A stretch of DNA of 64,000 nucleotides from Myxococcales bacterium (lineage in GTDB: Bacteria; Myxococcota_A; Polyangia; Haliangiales; Haliangiaceae): contig JADJUF010000012.1 of assembly GCA_016717005.1 (NCBI GenBank), forward strand, positions 124,001 to 188,000. The letters are read 5' to 3'. Shown here in pieces: positions 1-9,105 of the stretch (positions are counted from its first letter, which is position 1; each line of letters begins with the position of its first letter). The notes beneath the pieces were generated by a model. That model did not search any database. It had not been told where the DNA came from and saw only the letters and a list, made by a program, of their open reading frames with translations. The position numbers and the translations under genes are program-made.

Positions 1-1076
1 ACGTGCACTCGGGCAAGGGCGCCACGATCGGCAGCGTGATCGCGACCAAGGGCGCGATCATCCCGGCCGCGGTCGGCGTCGACATCGGCTGCGGCATGAT
101 CGCGGTGCGCACGTCGCTGACGGCGTCGGACCTGCCCGACGATCTGGCGCCGATGCGGTCGGCGATCGAGGCGGCGGTGCCGCACGGCCGCACGGCCAAC
201 GGCGGCCCCGGCGATCGCGGCGCGTGGCACGACCTGCCGACGGCGCAGGCCGAGGCGTGGGCGGCGCTGGCCCCGGGCTTCGCGGCCATCGTCGAGAAGC
301 ACGCCAAGATCGGCCGCGGCGTGGCCCCGCAGCACCTCGGCACGCTCGGCACCGGCAACCACTTCATCGAGATCTGCCTCGACGAGCTCGATCAGGTCTG
401 GGTGATGCTGCACTCCGGCTCGCGCGGCGTCGGCAACCGCGTCGGCAGCTACTTCATCGAGCTCGCGAAGCGCGACATGCGCCAGTGGTTCGTGAACCTG
501 CCCGACGATGATCTCGCGTACCTGCCCGAGGGCACCGAGCACTTCGTGGACTACGTCCGCGCGGTGTCGTGGGCCCAGGACTACGCGCGGGTGAACCGGA
601 CGCTGATGCTCGCGGCCGTGCTCGCGGCGGTCCGCGGCCTGGGCGCGCTGCCGGCCTTCACCGTCGACGCCGAGGCGGTCAACTGCCACCACAACTACGT
701 CGCGACCGAGCGGCACTTCGGCGCCAACGTGCTCGTGACCCGCAAGGGCGCGGTGCGCGCGGGCCTGGGTGAGCTCGGCATCATCCCGGGCTCGATGGGC
801 GCCAAGAGCTTCATCGTGCGCGGCAAGGGCAACCCCGAGAGCTTCTGCTCGTGCAGCCACGGCGCCGGCCGGGCCATGTCGCGGACCGAGGCGAAGCGGC
901 GGTTCTCGGTCGCCGATCACGAGCTGGCCACGGCGGGCATCGAGTGCCGCAAGGACGCCGACGTCGTGGACGAGACGCCGGCGGCGTACAAGGCGATCGA
1001 CGCGGTGATGGCGGCGCAGGCCGACCTGGTCGAGGTGGTGGCGACGCTGCGGCAGGTGGTGTGCGTGAAGGGGTAG
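1..1076 (+). CDS. rtcB: RtcB family RNA ligase, 5' truncated
   Basis: The window opens inside this gene; the first complete codon is at base 3 and roughly the first hundred residues lie off the edge. RtcB joins 2',3'-cyclic phosphate or 3'-phosphate RNA ends to 5'-OH ends using GTP and Mn2+, in RNA repair or splicing in the cytoplasm. Visible family motifs in order are HSGKGATIGSV, the metal-binding Cys in VGVDIGCGM, LGTLGTGNHF, WVMLHSGSRGVGN, NCHHNYV, and the SHGAGRAMSR loop carrying the His that is guanylylated in characterised RtcB. The frame ends at TAG 1074-1076. The cyclase partner rtcA follows on the same strand after a long simple repeat. No rtcR-type regulator is visible inside the window. 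Family call is very secure. Confidence 0.95.
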   Translation, partial: VHSGKGATIGSVIATKGAIIPAAVGVDIGCGMIAVRTSLTASDLPDDLAPMRSAIEAAVPHGRTANGGPGDRGAWHDLPTAQAEAWAALAPGFAAIVEKHAKIGRGVAPQHLGTLGTGNHFIEICLDELDQVWVMLHSGSRGVGNRVGSYFIELAKRDMRQWFVNLPDDDLAYLPEGTEHFVDYVRAVSWAQDYARVNRTLMLAAVLAAVRGLGALPAFTVDAEAVNCHHNYVATERHFGANVLVTRKGAVRAGLGELGIIPGSMGAKSFIVRGKGNPESFCSCSHGAGRAMSRTEAKRRFSVADHELATAGIECRKDADVVDETPAAYKAIDAVMAAQADLVEVVATLRQVVCVKG

Positions 1077-1129
1077 GGGCGAGGGCCGGGGCTGGAGGCG
1101 ACTCCAGGCCCGGCCGGTTCTGTTTTCGA

Positions 1130-1562
1130 TCTCGATGTTCTTCGATCGGGAGCCGGACCCCGATCTGGTTTTCCGGCTCCGGCTCCGGTTCCGGTTCCGG
1201 TTCCCGACCCCGATCCCGGCTCCGGTTCCGGCTCCGGTTCCGGTTCCGGTTCCCGACCCCGGTTCCGGCTGCGGTTCCGGTTCCCGACCCCGATCCCGAC
1301 TCCGATCCCGACTCCGATCCGGATCCCGACTCCGACTCCGATCCCGATCCGGATCCCGACTCCGACTCCGATCCCGACTCCGATCCCGATCCCGACTCCG
1401 ATCCCGATCCCGATCCCGATCCCCGATCCCGATCCGGATCCCGACCCGACTCCGATCCCGATCCCGATCCCGATCCCGATCCCCGATCCCGATCCCGATC
1501 CCGATCCCGATCCCCGATCCCCGATCCCGATCCCGATCCCGATCCCCGATCCCGATCCCCGT
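1130..1562. repeat. Hexamer-like simple-sequence tract between rtcB and rtcA
   Basis: About 430 bp of degenerate 6-bp units. It begins as GGTTCC/GGCTCC-type units and changes gradually to CGATCC and CGACTCC types, ending in long runs of CGATCC. Because the units are multiples of three, it is open in several frames on both strands. In the rtcA frame it would read as Asp-Pro/Asp-Ser repeats running into rtcA. It fills the only gene-free stretch above 300 bp in the window (1077-1588), and I see no other feature in that gap. It is not CRISPR-like: there are no unique spacers. Confidence 0.9.
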
Positions 1563-1575
1563 TCCCCTACGCTCC

Positions 1576-1580
1576 AAGGA
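1576..1580 (+). promoter_or_regulatory. Ribosome binding site of rtcA
   Basis: AAGGA lies 8 bases upstream of the ATG at 1589, just past the end of the simple-sequence tract. It supports starting rtcA at 1589 rather than taking the open frame back through the repeat. Confidence 0.6.
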
Positions 1581-1588
1581 CCAATCCC

Positions 1589-2608
1589 ATGTTGACCATC
1601 GATGGCGCCCACGGTGAGGGCGGCGGCCAGATCATCCGCAGCGCGCTGGCGCTGGCGCTCGCGACCGGCACGCCGTTCGCGATCGAGCGGATCCGCGCGG
1701 GCCGCGCCAAGCCGGGCCTCCTGCGCCAGCACCTGACCTGCGTCGAGGCCGCGCGCGCGATCAGCGGCGCCGAGGTCACGGGCGCGCGGCTGGGCTCGGG
1801 CGCGCTGACGTTCGCGCCGGGGCCGCTGGTCGCGGGCGATCACCGCTTCGACGTCGGCTCGGCCGGCAGCACGCTCTTGGTGGCGCAGGCGATCGTGCCG
1901 GCGCTCCTGGCCGACGGCCGCGCGTGGTCGCTCGAGCTGGGCGGCGGCACCCACAACCCGGCGGCGCCGTCGTTCGACTTCTTCAGCCGCGCGCTGGCGC
2001 CAGTGCTGGCGCGCATGGGCGCGCCGGTGACCGCGACCCTGGACGTGGCGGGCTTCTACCCGGCCGGCGGCGGGCGGGTGCGCCTCGCGGGCGCGGCCGG
2101 CGCGCGCCTGGGGCCGCTGGTGCTCGAGGACCGCGGCGCGATCCACGGCCGCCAGGTGATCGCGACCGTCGCGCGGGTGCCGGCCTCGGTCGCCGAGCGC
2201 GAGCTCGCGACGGTCACCGAGCGGCTCGGCTGGGATCGCGCGACCGGCGTCGTGGCCGAGGTCCGCTCGCCGGGCCCGGGCAACGTCGTCGCGATCGTGG
2301 TCGAGGCCGCGCACGTCACCGAGGTGTTCACCGCCTACGGCGCCCGCGGGATCGCGGCCGAGACCGTCGCCGCGGCGGCGGCGCGCGAGTGCGCGGCGTA
2401 CCTGGCCACCGCGGCGCCGGTGGGCGAGCACCTGGCCGATCAGCTGCTGGTGCCGATGGCGCTGGGCGGCGGCGGCCGCTTCGTCACGGTCGCGCCGACG
2501 CTGCACACGCGCACGCAGATCGATCTGATCCGGCAGTTCCTCGGGGTCGAGGTCGGCGCGGTCGATCGCGGCGACGGCACCTGGCTGGTCACGGTGCCGA
2601 CGCGCTGA
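1589..2608 (+). CDS. rtcA: RNA 3'-terminal phosphate cyclase
   Basis: A 339-residue protein of normal RtcA length. RtcA converts RNA 3'-phosphates to 2',3'-cyclic phosphates in an ATP-dependent reaction via an RtcA-AMP intermediate, producing ends that RtcB can ligate. The N-terminal signature GEGGGQIIRSALALA is present, as are RAGRAKPGLLRQHL, VGSAGSTLLVAQAI, LELGGGTHNPAAPS, FYPAGGG and, near the C-terminus, HTRTQIDLIRQFL, which contains the His matching the adenylylated residue of the family. The frame is open upstream through the repeat tract, but an AAGGA ribosome site and the family N-terminus (MLTIDGAHGEGG) fix the start at ATG 1589. The rtcBA pairing suggests a single RNA-repair unit. 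Confidence 0.95.
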   Translation: MLTIDGAHGEGGGQIIRSALALALATGTPFAIERIRAGRAKPGLLRQHLTCVEAARAISGAEVTGARLGSGALTFAPGPLVAGDHRFDVGSAGSTLLVAQAIVPALLADGRAWSLELGGGTHNPAAPSFDFFSRALAPVLARMGAPVTATLDVAGFYPAGGGRVRLAGAAGARLGPLVLEDRGAIHGRQVIATVARVPASVAERELATVTERLGWDRATGVVAEVRSPGPGNVVAIVVEAAHVTEVFTAYGARGIAAETVAAAAARECAAYLATAAPVGEHLADQLLVPMALGGGGRFVTVAPTLHTRTQIDLIRQFLGVEVGAVDRGDGTWLVTVPTR

Positions 2609-2639
2609 GCTCCCGAGGGCCTGTCGCCAGGTCCTCGCC

Positions 2640-2660
2640 CGTCGGGGGCAAGCCCCGACG
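2640..2660. terminator. Hairpin between convergent rtcA and Usp genes
   Basis: A perfect 8-bp inverted repeat, CGTCGGGG (2640-2647) and CCCCGACG (2653-2660), with a 5-base loop GCAAG. It sits in the 145-bp gap between convergent genes. No T-tract follows, so bidirectional terminator function is inferred from position and stem strength only. Confidence 0.45.
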
Positions 2661-2753
2661 AGGCCCCCACCCGAGACCGCCCGAGACGCGAGACACCCGG
2701 CGCGCCGACCGGCGCTCGATCGGCACAACCTACTGGTGCTGAGCGCGCGGCCG

Positions 2754-4037
2754 CTACTCGGTCGGCGGCCGCAGGATCAGGACCGGGCGCCGGCACGTGC
2801 GCAGCACCTTGTCGGCGACCGAGCCCAGGAGCACGCGCGAGAGCCCCGAGCGCGCCCGCGACGCGATCACGACCACGTCGGCGCCCAGGCGCTCCGCGGC
2901 CTCGCCGATCGTGACCGCGGCGTCGTCGCCGGCGATCACGTGCGCGTGCACGGTCACGCCGGCCTGACCCGGCGGCGTCAGCGCCAGCAGCTCCCGCTCG
3001 GTCTCGGCTGGATCGCGGCCCTCGTGCTCCTCGTCGCGGACGTGGACCAGGTGGACGTCGCCGCCGCGGGCGCCGACGAGCGTGAACGCGTACGGCACGG
3101 CGTGGTTGCCGAACTCCGACAGATCGGTCGCGACCACGACGGTCTTGAAGCGCGGCACCACCGCGACGCCGAGCTGGCTGTTGGTCGGCACGCACCAGAC
3201 CGACTGCTTGGCGTCGTGGATCAGCACCGACGACACCGACGACAGCCGGCCGATGCCGCCCTTCTGGCGGGTGCCGACCACGATCAGGTCGACCTTGGCG
3301 GCGTCGGCGATCTCGAGCAGGTGATCGCCGATGCGCCCGAGCCCGGCGCGGAACCGAAACTCGACCGTGCCGGCGCCGGGCAGGTCGCCCAGGCGCCGCT
3401 CGAGGTCGCGCCGCAGGAACTGCTCGAGCGTCGGATCGGCGTCGACCATCGACTGGGTCCGCAGGCCGTAGCGGCGGGCGGTCTCGTCGGCGTAGTAGAC
3501 GTGCCCGGCGACCACGTCGACCGGTCCGAGCGCGCGCAGGCGGTGGAGCTGGCCGATCGCCGGATCGCAGCTGGCCGACTCGTCGAGGCCGATCATCACG
3601 CGCAGCGCGCGTCGCCCGGCCGCCCAGGCCTCGAGCGGCGCGGCGTCGCGCACGATCAGCACCGGGATCGTCGCCGACGACACGACCCCGCCCGAGGTGC
3701 CGCCCAGCGACATCAGCGAGCGATCGCCGTGGCCGCGCGAGGACACCACCAGCAGGTCGCCGCCCTCGGTCTCGGTGGTGGCCACCAGGGACTCGACCGC
3801 GGGGCCGGCGAGCATCTCGATGCGCGCCGCCGGCACCCGGTCGGTCGACGCGGCCGCGATGCAGCTGGCGAGGTGATCGCGGGCGGTCGCGGCCGCGGCG
3901 TCGTGGTCGTCGGCGTCGCGGTCGAGCACGTGGGTGATCACGAGCTCGCGATCGCCCCGGAGCCGCGCCAAGGCGAACGCCGCCTTCACCGCCTGGTTCG
4001 CGTTGTCGGATAGATCGGTGCCACAGACGATGGTCAT
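2754..4037 (-). CDS. Universal stress protein with three Usp domains
   Basis: A 427-residue cytoplasmic protein made of three consecutive UspA-like units. The first (about residues 1-140) begins MTIVCGTDLSDNANQAV, the second (about 143-280) begins RVMIGLDES, and the third (about 295-427) begins FKTVVVATDLSEFGNHAV and ends with the G-(S/T) nucleotide loop region GLSRVLLGSVADKV followed by RPVLILR. The first unit also keeps a GHGDRSLMSLGG-type loop, whereas the middle one is degenerate there (GTRQKGGIGRLSSV). Typical Usp proteins have one or two domains. These proteins bind ATP or other nucleotides and aid stress survival; the ligand here is unknown. ATG 4037 is chosen because the family N-terminus starts there, although the frame is open 18 codons further upstream. 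Confidence 0.88.
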   Translation of the reverse strand: MTIVCGTDLSDNANQAVKAAFALARLRGDRELVITHVLDRDADDHDAAAATARDHLASCIAAASTDRVPAARIEMLAGPAVESLVATTETEGGDLLVVSSRGHGDRSLMSLGGTSGGVVSSATIPVLIVRDAAPLEAWAAGRRALRVMIGLDESASCDPAIGQLHRLRALGPVDVVAGHVYYADETARRYGLRTQSMVDADPTLEQFLRRDLERRLGDLPGAGTVEFRFRAGLGRIGDHLLEIADAAKVDLIVVGTRQKGGIGRLSSVSSVLIHDAKQSVWCVPTNSQLGVAVVPRFKTVVVATDLSEFGNHAVPYAFTLVGARGGDVHLVHVRDEEHEGRDPAETERELLALTPPGQAGVTVHAHVIAGDDAAVTIGEAAERLGADVVVIASRARSGLSRVLLGSVADKVLRTCRRPVLILRPPTE

Positions 4038-4050
4038 GACGCCGCCAATC

Positions 4051-4440
4051 CTACTCCGCCTGCGCCGGCACGGCCTCGTCCAGGTACGCAATGCGGCCGA
4101 TCAGCGCCATCAGGCGGCGGCGGGCCGCGGTGGACGCGCCGACGAAGCGGACGCCCATGCCGGGGTCGATCGCGCCGAGGCCGGCGGGGTTGCGCCACGC
4201 GACCTCGCCCTCCAGCTCGATCGTGGTGTCGTCGTCGTCGACGATCCGCAGCCGCAGCGCGGTGCCGACCGGCTCGGGCTCGGCGCAGCGGACGAACAGG
4301 CCGTCGGCGCTGACCGAGGTCGCGCGCGCGAACAGGTACGTGCCGTCGCAGCGCGGGTCGACCAGCACGTCGATCAGCACCTCGATGCGGGTCGACGAGC
4401 GGCGCTCGAGGCCCGACCTGGCGGTGGCGCGGCGGACCAT
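4051..4440 (-). CDS. PilZ domain protein
   Basis: A 129-residue protein that is essentially one PilZ domain, of the c-di-GMP-responsive type common in myxobacteria. The RRSSTRIEV stretch near residue 13 supplies the Arg-rich N-terminal motif and ATSVSADGLFV the second (D/N-x-S-x-x-G-like) motif; GMGVRFVG closes the beta barrel. The first motif is not the strict RxxxR seen in strong c-di-GMP binders, so ligand binding is uncertain. It ends 13 bp upstream of the Usp start and may be co-transcribed with it. It starts at ATG 4440. The role is probably in motility, surface or stress signalling. Confidence 0.82.
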   Translation of the reverse strand: MVRRATARSGLERRSSTRIEVLIDVLVDPRCDGTYLFARATSVSADGLFVRCAEPEPVGTALRLRIVDDDDTTIELEGEVAWRNPAGLGAIDPGMGVRFVGASTAARRRLMALIGRIAYLDEAVPAQAE

Positions 4441-4479
4441 GGCGCGGTCATACCGTGGGCCCGGCCCCGCTCCAAGGGC

Positions 4480-6918
4480 TCACTTCAGGATCAGGCGGCC
4501 GATCTTGACGCGGTTGTTGCTGTCCTTGTCGCCCTGGGACACCGGCATGTTGCGCCAGTTGGGGTTCGAGCCCGTGAAGAAGCCCACGTAGACGGTGTAC
4601 GCGCCCTTGTTGAAGCTGACGTTGCCGGCGTTGACCGAGAACCTGTCGACGATGTAGTCGCCGGCCTGCCAGAAGCTGGTGGCGCACCGGCCGCGGATCG
4701 GGTCGTGATCGCCGTTGAAGCGCTGGCCGCCGTCGAAGTGGGCGAACACCCGCCACGACCCGGCCACGGCCTTCTTGACCCGGTAGAACAGCGTCATCTC
4801 GAACGTGTCGCCGCGGCCGACCGCGGCCGGCATCTTGACGCCGATCAGCTCGATCGTGTCGTCGTAGACCGCCGACACCGGCGTGCCGATGTCGGCCGGC
4901 GGCGCGCGCAGGATCGCCGTCGCGATCGGGTTGTGGTCGCGGCCGCCGGTGACCTGGTTCGACAGGAGCAAGGTCTGGGTGTTCGAGTCGTCGAGCACGT
5001 AGTACTCGAGCCCGTCGGCCTTGGCCTTGTGGATCGCGCACAGCTCGCCGGCCGGGGCCATCGCGAACACGCGCGTCGGCTTGCGCAGGTACGAGATCAG
5101 CGCCTCGCGGTTGGCGAGCTCGTCCCAGGCGCCGCCGGCGTAGTAGCGCGGGGCGTTGCCCATCGCGCCCATGATGCCGAGCGTGTCGCCCGGCTTCTTG
5201 AGGTCGCGGTACTGCGAGAAGATGTGCTTCGACGACAGGTTCTGCGACAGGCCGCGGTGCCAGCCGTGGGTCCAGAACAGCGCGATCACCGCGAGCATCG
5301 CCAGCGCGGCGGGCGCGCCGTAGCGCGCGGTCGCGGCCACGCCCGAGTCCTCGAGCGCGCCGCCGCGCTCACCGGCCGCGCGGCGCGGGCGCCACAGCCA
5401 CAGGTCGAGGGCGAACGGCAGGGCCGCGCCCAGCCCGAGCACGAACAACCACAGCTTGGTCGGCAGCCCGAGCAGGTGGGCCTGGGTCGGGTACTTGACC
5501 GCGTCGGCGGTGCCGAACGTCAGCGAGGTCATGCGCTCGGGGAACGCCTCGAGGTCCTTGCCCAGCACCACCGCCGCCAGCAGCACCGCGAGCCCGGCCA
5601 CGCTCCAGGCCATGGCCCGGAACCGCGCCGGCTCGGTCTGGGCCTCGGCCCGCTGCTGGTAGAGCTCGTCGATGAAGATGCCGACCGCGACCGCGCCGGC
5701 CGGGAACCCGGTCCAGACGACCGGCCCGACCTTGCGCGCGAACACCGCCGCCACGATCCACGCCGCCGCGGCCCACGCGAACACCACCGCGCCGGCGAAC
5801 CGACGGCGCGCGCCGACCAGCCCGCTCGCGAGCGCGCCCAGCGCGATCAGCACGAGGCCCGCCGCGGGGAACATGCCGAAGCCGGCCTGCTCGAACAGGC
5901 CGTCGTAGGTCGACAGCAGGTTGTCGTCCTTGCGCCACAGCCCGCCGAGCGCCGACGACCAGCAGTCGGCGGTGAGGATGCTGTGATCGGCGACCTGCCG
6001 CGTGCCCGGGGTGCGCGGGCCGAGGTCGAACACCTGGGCCGCGATCCAGATCGCCAGGCCGGCGGTGGCGATCGTCGCGACCGCGATCGCGGTCGTGCGC
6101 CAGGGATCGATGCGCGGCCACGGCGGGCGGACGCGCTTGCGATCGACCGCGCCCCACAGCGCGCGCAGGCCGAGCCCGGCCTCGGGCAGGGCGAACGCGC
6201 CGGCGAAGGCGATCGCGGCCAGCGGCGGCAACAACCCGACGAACGCGCCGCTGCCGTGGAACGCCAGGTGCCCGCCCAGGGCCAGCGCCGCGGCGGCCAC
6301 CGCGAGATCGAGCGCCAGGATGAGGCCGGACCGACGGCGCGGCGCCGCGACCGCGGCCAGGGCGTAGATGATGAGCGTGCCGCCGACCGCGCCGGGCAGC
6401 TCGCCGGTCAGCTACCGGGCCTGCAGGCTCCACAGCGGGAAGCTGGTCAGGACCAGCGCGCTGATCGCGGCGGCCCGGATCGACGCCAGGCGCCAGGCGA
6501 CCCCGAACACCGCCAGCACGCCGAGCAGGCCGATGAGCACCATCGGCACCCGGAGGCCGGCGTCCGACGACGAGACGTGCTTGAGGCCCCAGGCCGCGAG
6601 CCGCGGGGTCAGCGTGCGGGCGCCGTTGACGTCGGGCTTGGTCGCGCACGAGGTCATGGTCAGCGGCTGCTGGTAGGTGCCGTCGGCGCGGGCCGCGGCC
6701 TGATCGGCCACCCCCATCTCGAGCGGCTCCCACAGCCCCGGCCGGCCCAGCCCCGGCACGAGCACGAGGGCCGCGAACACGACGAGCGCGGCGGCCAGGA
6801 CGGCCGGATGGCGGACGATCGAAGGCAGACGCAAGCGCCGCGACGGTAAGGAAGATCCGGCGGCAGCGCAAGGTCGGTTACTTGCCGTCTGCGGTCGGCG
6901 CGGGGCACACTCGGCCAT
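4480..6918 (-). pseudogene. GT39-type membrane glycosyltransferase interrupted by an in-frame TAG
   Basis: Both halves of this gene lie in one frame, separated by a single TAG at 6412-6414. The N-terminal half has a hydrophobic segment, then LGRPGLWEPLEMGVADQ, the acidic luminal loop expected in PMT/ArnT-type (GT39) glycosyltransferases, and ends FPLWSLQAR just before the stop. The reading resumes LTGELPGAVGG and runs through many membrane segments to a soluble C-terminal domain of about 130 residues. Without the stop it would be about 785-812 residues. Family enzymes move sugars from polyprenyl-phosphate donors to lipid or protein acceptors in the periplasm. ATG 6918 lies only 4 bp from the divergent gene; TTG 6834 is an alternative start that leaves promoter space. 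The stop may be a true nonsense mutation, a C-to-T sequence error (CAG to TAG) or a read-through site. Confidence 0.75.
6412..6414 (-). other. In-frame amber codon inside the GT39 gene
   Basis: TAG on the minus strand follows the codons for WSLQAR and precedes LTGELPG in the same frame. One base change would give CAG (Gln). Sequence on both sides looks like normal coding sequence of the same protein. Confidence 0.85.
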
Positions 6919-6922
6919 CGCT

Positions 6923-7915
6923 GTGGCCGATCGCACGTCCGAGCTCGCTCGCCTGCACCGCCGGGTGCGGATCCGGCGCACGCCCAGCCTGCTGCTGACG
7001 TGGCTGGGCCGGTACTTCGTGCCGCCGCGCGCGGTCGCGATCGAGCCGCTGCCGGCGGTGGTCGCGGGCGAGGTCGCGGTCACGTTCGGGGGCCACGCCA
7101 GCGCCCTCATCCGCTACGCCGACCGCACGATCGCGCTCGATCCGATGCTGGGCCGCTGGGTCGGCGGGGTCCACCGCGCGGTCGCGCCGGGGCTGTCGCC
7201 GACCGAGCTGGCCGCGACCGAGCTGGTCTTGATCTCGCACGGCCACGCCGATCACCTGCACCCGCGCAGCCTCGGCCACGTGCCGGTCACCGCGACGGTG
7301 GTCGGGCCCAGCGGCACCGCGGCCCGGCTGGGCCGGCGGTTCGCGCGGGTCATCGAGCTGGGCGACGGCGCCGCGGTCGAGCTCGAGGGCGTCCGGATCG
7401 AGGCGTGCGCGGTGGCCCACGGCGGCGACGGGCCGACGCTGGCGTACACGATCGCCGGCGACGGGCCGCGGGTGTTCGCGTGCGCCGACGGCGCCTACGG
7501 CCCGCAGTTCGAGGCGATCGGCGCGCGGGCCCAGCCCGACATCGCGCTCCTGCCGATCGGCGGGTTCTGGCCGCGCAGCTTCCGCGCCCGCCACATGAGC
7601 CCGCTCGACGCGCTCTACGCGTTCGAGGATCTGCGCGCGCGCGTGCTGGTGCCGATCCACCACGGCGCGTTCGCGCTCAGCTACGAGCGCCTCGGCGAGC
7701 CGGTGCGCTGGCTGCGGCAGCTGATCGACGAGCGCGACCTGGCCGAGCACGTGCGCATCCTCGCGCCCGGGCAGTCGGCGGTGTGGCGCGGCGGCGATCG
7801 GCTCGGGCGCGGCCGCCGCGACGGCGACGGGCCCGCGGGCGCCGAGCGCCCGGCGCTGCTGGCGGGGCCGTGGCTCGACGACGCGCTCGTGCTCGGCGCC
7901 GATGTCCGGGCCTGA
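6923..7915 (+). CDS. Metallo-beta-lactamase fold hydrolase, NAPE-PLD/UlaG-like
   Basis: A 330-residue single-domain MBL-fold protein without a signal peptide. The metal-binding motif SHGHADHLH begins near residue 105, followed by further candidate ligands in AHGGDGPTLAY, CADGAYG and the terminal PIHHGAF. The stretch PIGGFWPRSFRARHMSPLDAL resembles the N-acyl-phosphatidylethanolamine phospholipase D and UlaG-like branch (family knowledge), so a phospholipid or phosphate-ester substrate is plausible but unproven. GTG 6923 is the start. It is the first of four closely spaced plus-strand genes (MBL, MFS, GT2, deacetylase) and overlaps the MFS gene by 14 bp, indicating translational coupling. Confidence 0.85.
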   Translation: MADRTSELARLHRRVRIRRTPSLLLTWLGRYFVPPRAVAIEPLPAVVAGEVAVTFGGHASALIRYADRTIALDPMLGRWVGGVHRAVAPGLSPTELAATELVLISHGHADHLHPRSLGHVPVTATVVGPSGTAARLGRRFARVIELGDGAAVELEGVRIEACAVAHGGDGPTLAYTIAGDGPRVFACADGAYGPQFEAIGARAQPDIALLPIGGFWPRSFRARHMSPLDALYAFEDLRARVLVPIHHGAFALSYERLGEPVRWLRQLIDERDLAEHVRILAPGQSAVWRGGDRLGRGRRDGDGPAGAERPALLAGPWLDDALVLGADVRA

Positions 7916-9035
7916 CGCCGACGCGCGCCGGGTCTGGACCCCGGCGATGGTGCGGGTGATGGTGACGCTCTTGCTCGGCGCGGGCGTCGCCAACCTGTTC
8001 GTGATCGCGCCGCGCTTCCTCGGCGCGGCCGGCTACGACAAGCGCGAGATCGGCGTGGTCATGGGGGCGTTCAACCTGGCGTCCTTGGCGATGTCGCCGG
8101 TGGTCGCGGCGCTGACCACCCGGCTGGGCTACGCGCGCGTCATCGGCGGCGGCTGCGTGCTCGCGGCGCTGGGCGCCGGGCTGTTCGCCAGCGCCGACGC
8201 GATGATCGGCTACGCCGCGGCCCGGGCCATCCAGGGCGCGGGCATGGCGTGCCTGATGATCGGCGCGGCCGCGTACGTGGCCGAGTCGGCGCCGGTCGAT
8301 CGCCTGGGCCAGGCCCTGGGCGCGGCCGGGGTGCTGACGCTGGTGGCGATGGCGCTCGGGCCGGTGCTGGCCCAGCTGCTCCACGATCACCTGGGCTGGC
8401 CGTGGGTGTGGCGGGCCGGGATCATCAGCGGCGCGGCCGGGTGGCTGGTCGCGACCACGCTGCCGCCAGCGGCGGCGCAGCCCGCGCCCGCGCGCGGCGC
8501 GACCCGGCCGGCGTGGGCGGCCTTGATCGCCACCGCGCTGGCCGGCGTGGGCTTCGGCTCGATCTGGACGTTCGTCGCCGACTACGGCCCCCGGGTCGGC
8601 GTGCCGACGGTGACGCCGTTCTTCAGCGCCTACGTCGTGGCCGCGGTGACGGCCCGGCTCGCGCTGGGCACCCTGTCGGATCGCCTGGGCCGACGCGCGG
8701 TCGCCGCGCCGGCGCTGATCGGCCACGGCGCCGCGCTGGTCGGCATGGCGTTCCTCGGCGCCCGCTGGCACCTGATCGCGATCGGCGGGCTCTACGGCCT
8801 GTGCCACGGCGTCTACTACCCGACGCTGCAGGCGCTGGTGGTCGAGCGCGCGGGCGGGCGCAAGAGCGCGGCGATCGCGTGGTCGACGTTCGCGTTCGGC
8901 GTCGGCCTGGTGACCGCGGCGTTCGGGCTCGGGCCGGTGGCGCGCGCGTGGGGCTACCCGGCGATCTACTGGATCGCGGCCGGGGCCGGCGCGGTCGCCG
9001 CGGCGGTGCTCGCGACGTCGCCCGATCGGCGCTGA
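7902..9035 (+). CDS. MFS transporter
   Basis: A 377-residue multi-spanning inner-membrane protein. The hydrophobic pattern fits about 11-12 helices, and the MFS loop signature appears as LTTRLGYARVIGGG after helix 2 and again as LSDRLGRRAV in the second half, consistent with two six-helix bundles. It is closest in feel to small drug or metabolite exporters, but the substrate cannot be read from sequence. It starts at ATG 7902 inside the end of the MBL-fold gene, so the two are probably produced together and may act on the same compound. Confidence 0.88.
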   Translation: MSGPDADARRVWTPAMVRVMVTLLLGAGVANLFVIAPRFLGAAGYDKREIGVVMGAFNLASLAMSPVVAALTTRLGYARVIGGGCVLAALGAGLFASADAMIGYAAARAIQGAGMACLMIGAAAYVAESAPVDRLGQALGAAGVLTLVAMALGPVLAQLLHDHLGWPWVWRAGIISGAAGWLVATTLPPAAAQPAPARGATRPAWAALIATALAGVGFGSIWTFVADYGPRVGVPTVTPFFSAYVVAAVTARLALGTLSDRLGRRAVAAPALIGHGAALVGMAFLGARWHLIAIGGLYGLCHGVYYPTLQALVVERAGGRKSAAIAWSTFAFGVGLVTAAFGLGPVARAWGYPAIYWIAAGAGAVAAAVLATSPDRR

Positions 9036-9105
9036 CGCCGGGCCCCGCCATCGATCGGCCCGCGTCGTAGTGCCGGCCCGCGGGGCTGTGCTACACACCG
9101 ACCCC

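Noticed and set aside
851..1588. Extension of rtcA upstream through the repeat
   Set aside because: Part of it overlaps rtcB in another frame, and the family N-terminus plus the AAGGA site place the start at 1589.
1077..1588. Sigma-54 promoter for an rtc operon
   Set aside because: No GG-N10-GC type element stands out, and the gap is almost wholly simple repeat.
917..2728. Long minus-strand open frame with Gly-Ile/Gly-Val/Gly-Ser repeats over rtcA
   Set aside because: It is the mirror of the simple-sequence tract and of rtcA in a GC-rich genome. It has no family match, and rtcA on the other strand is certain.
2736..6849. Long plus-strand frames opposite the Usp, PilZ and GT39 genes
   Set aside because: They are Arg/Ala/Gly-rich shadow frames without any domain, while the minus-strand proteins are recognisable.
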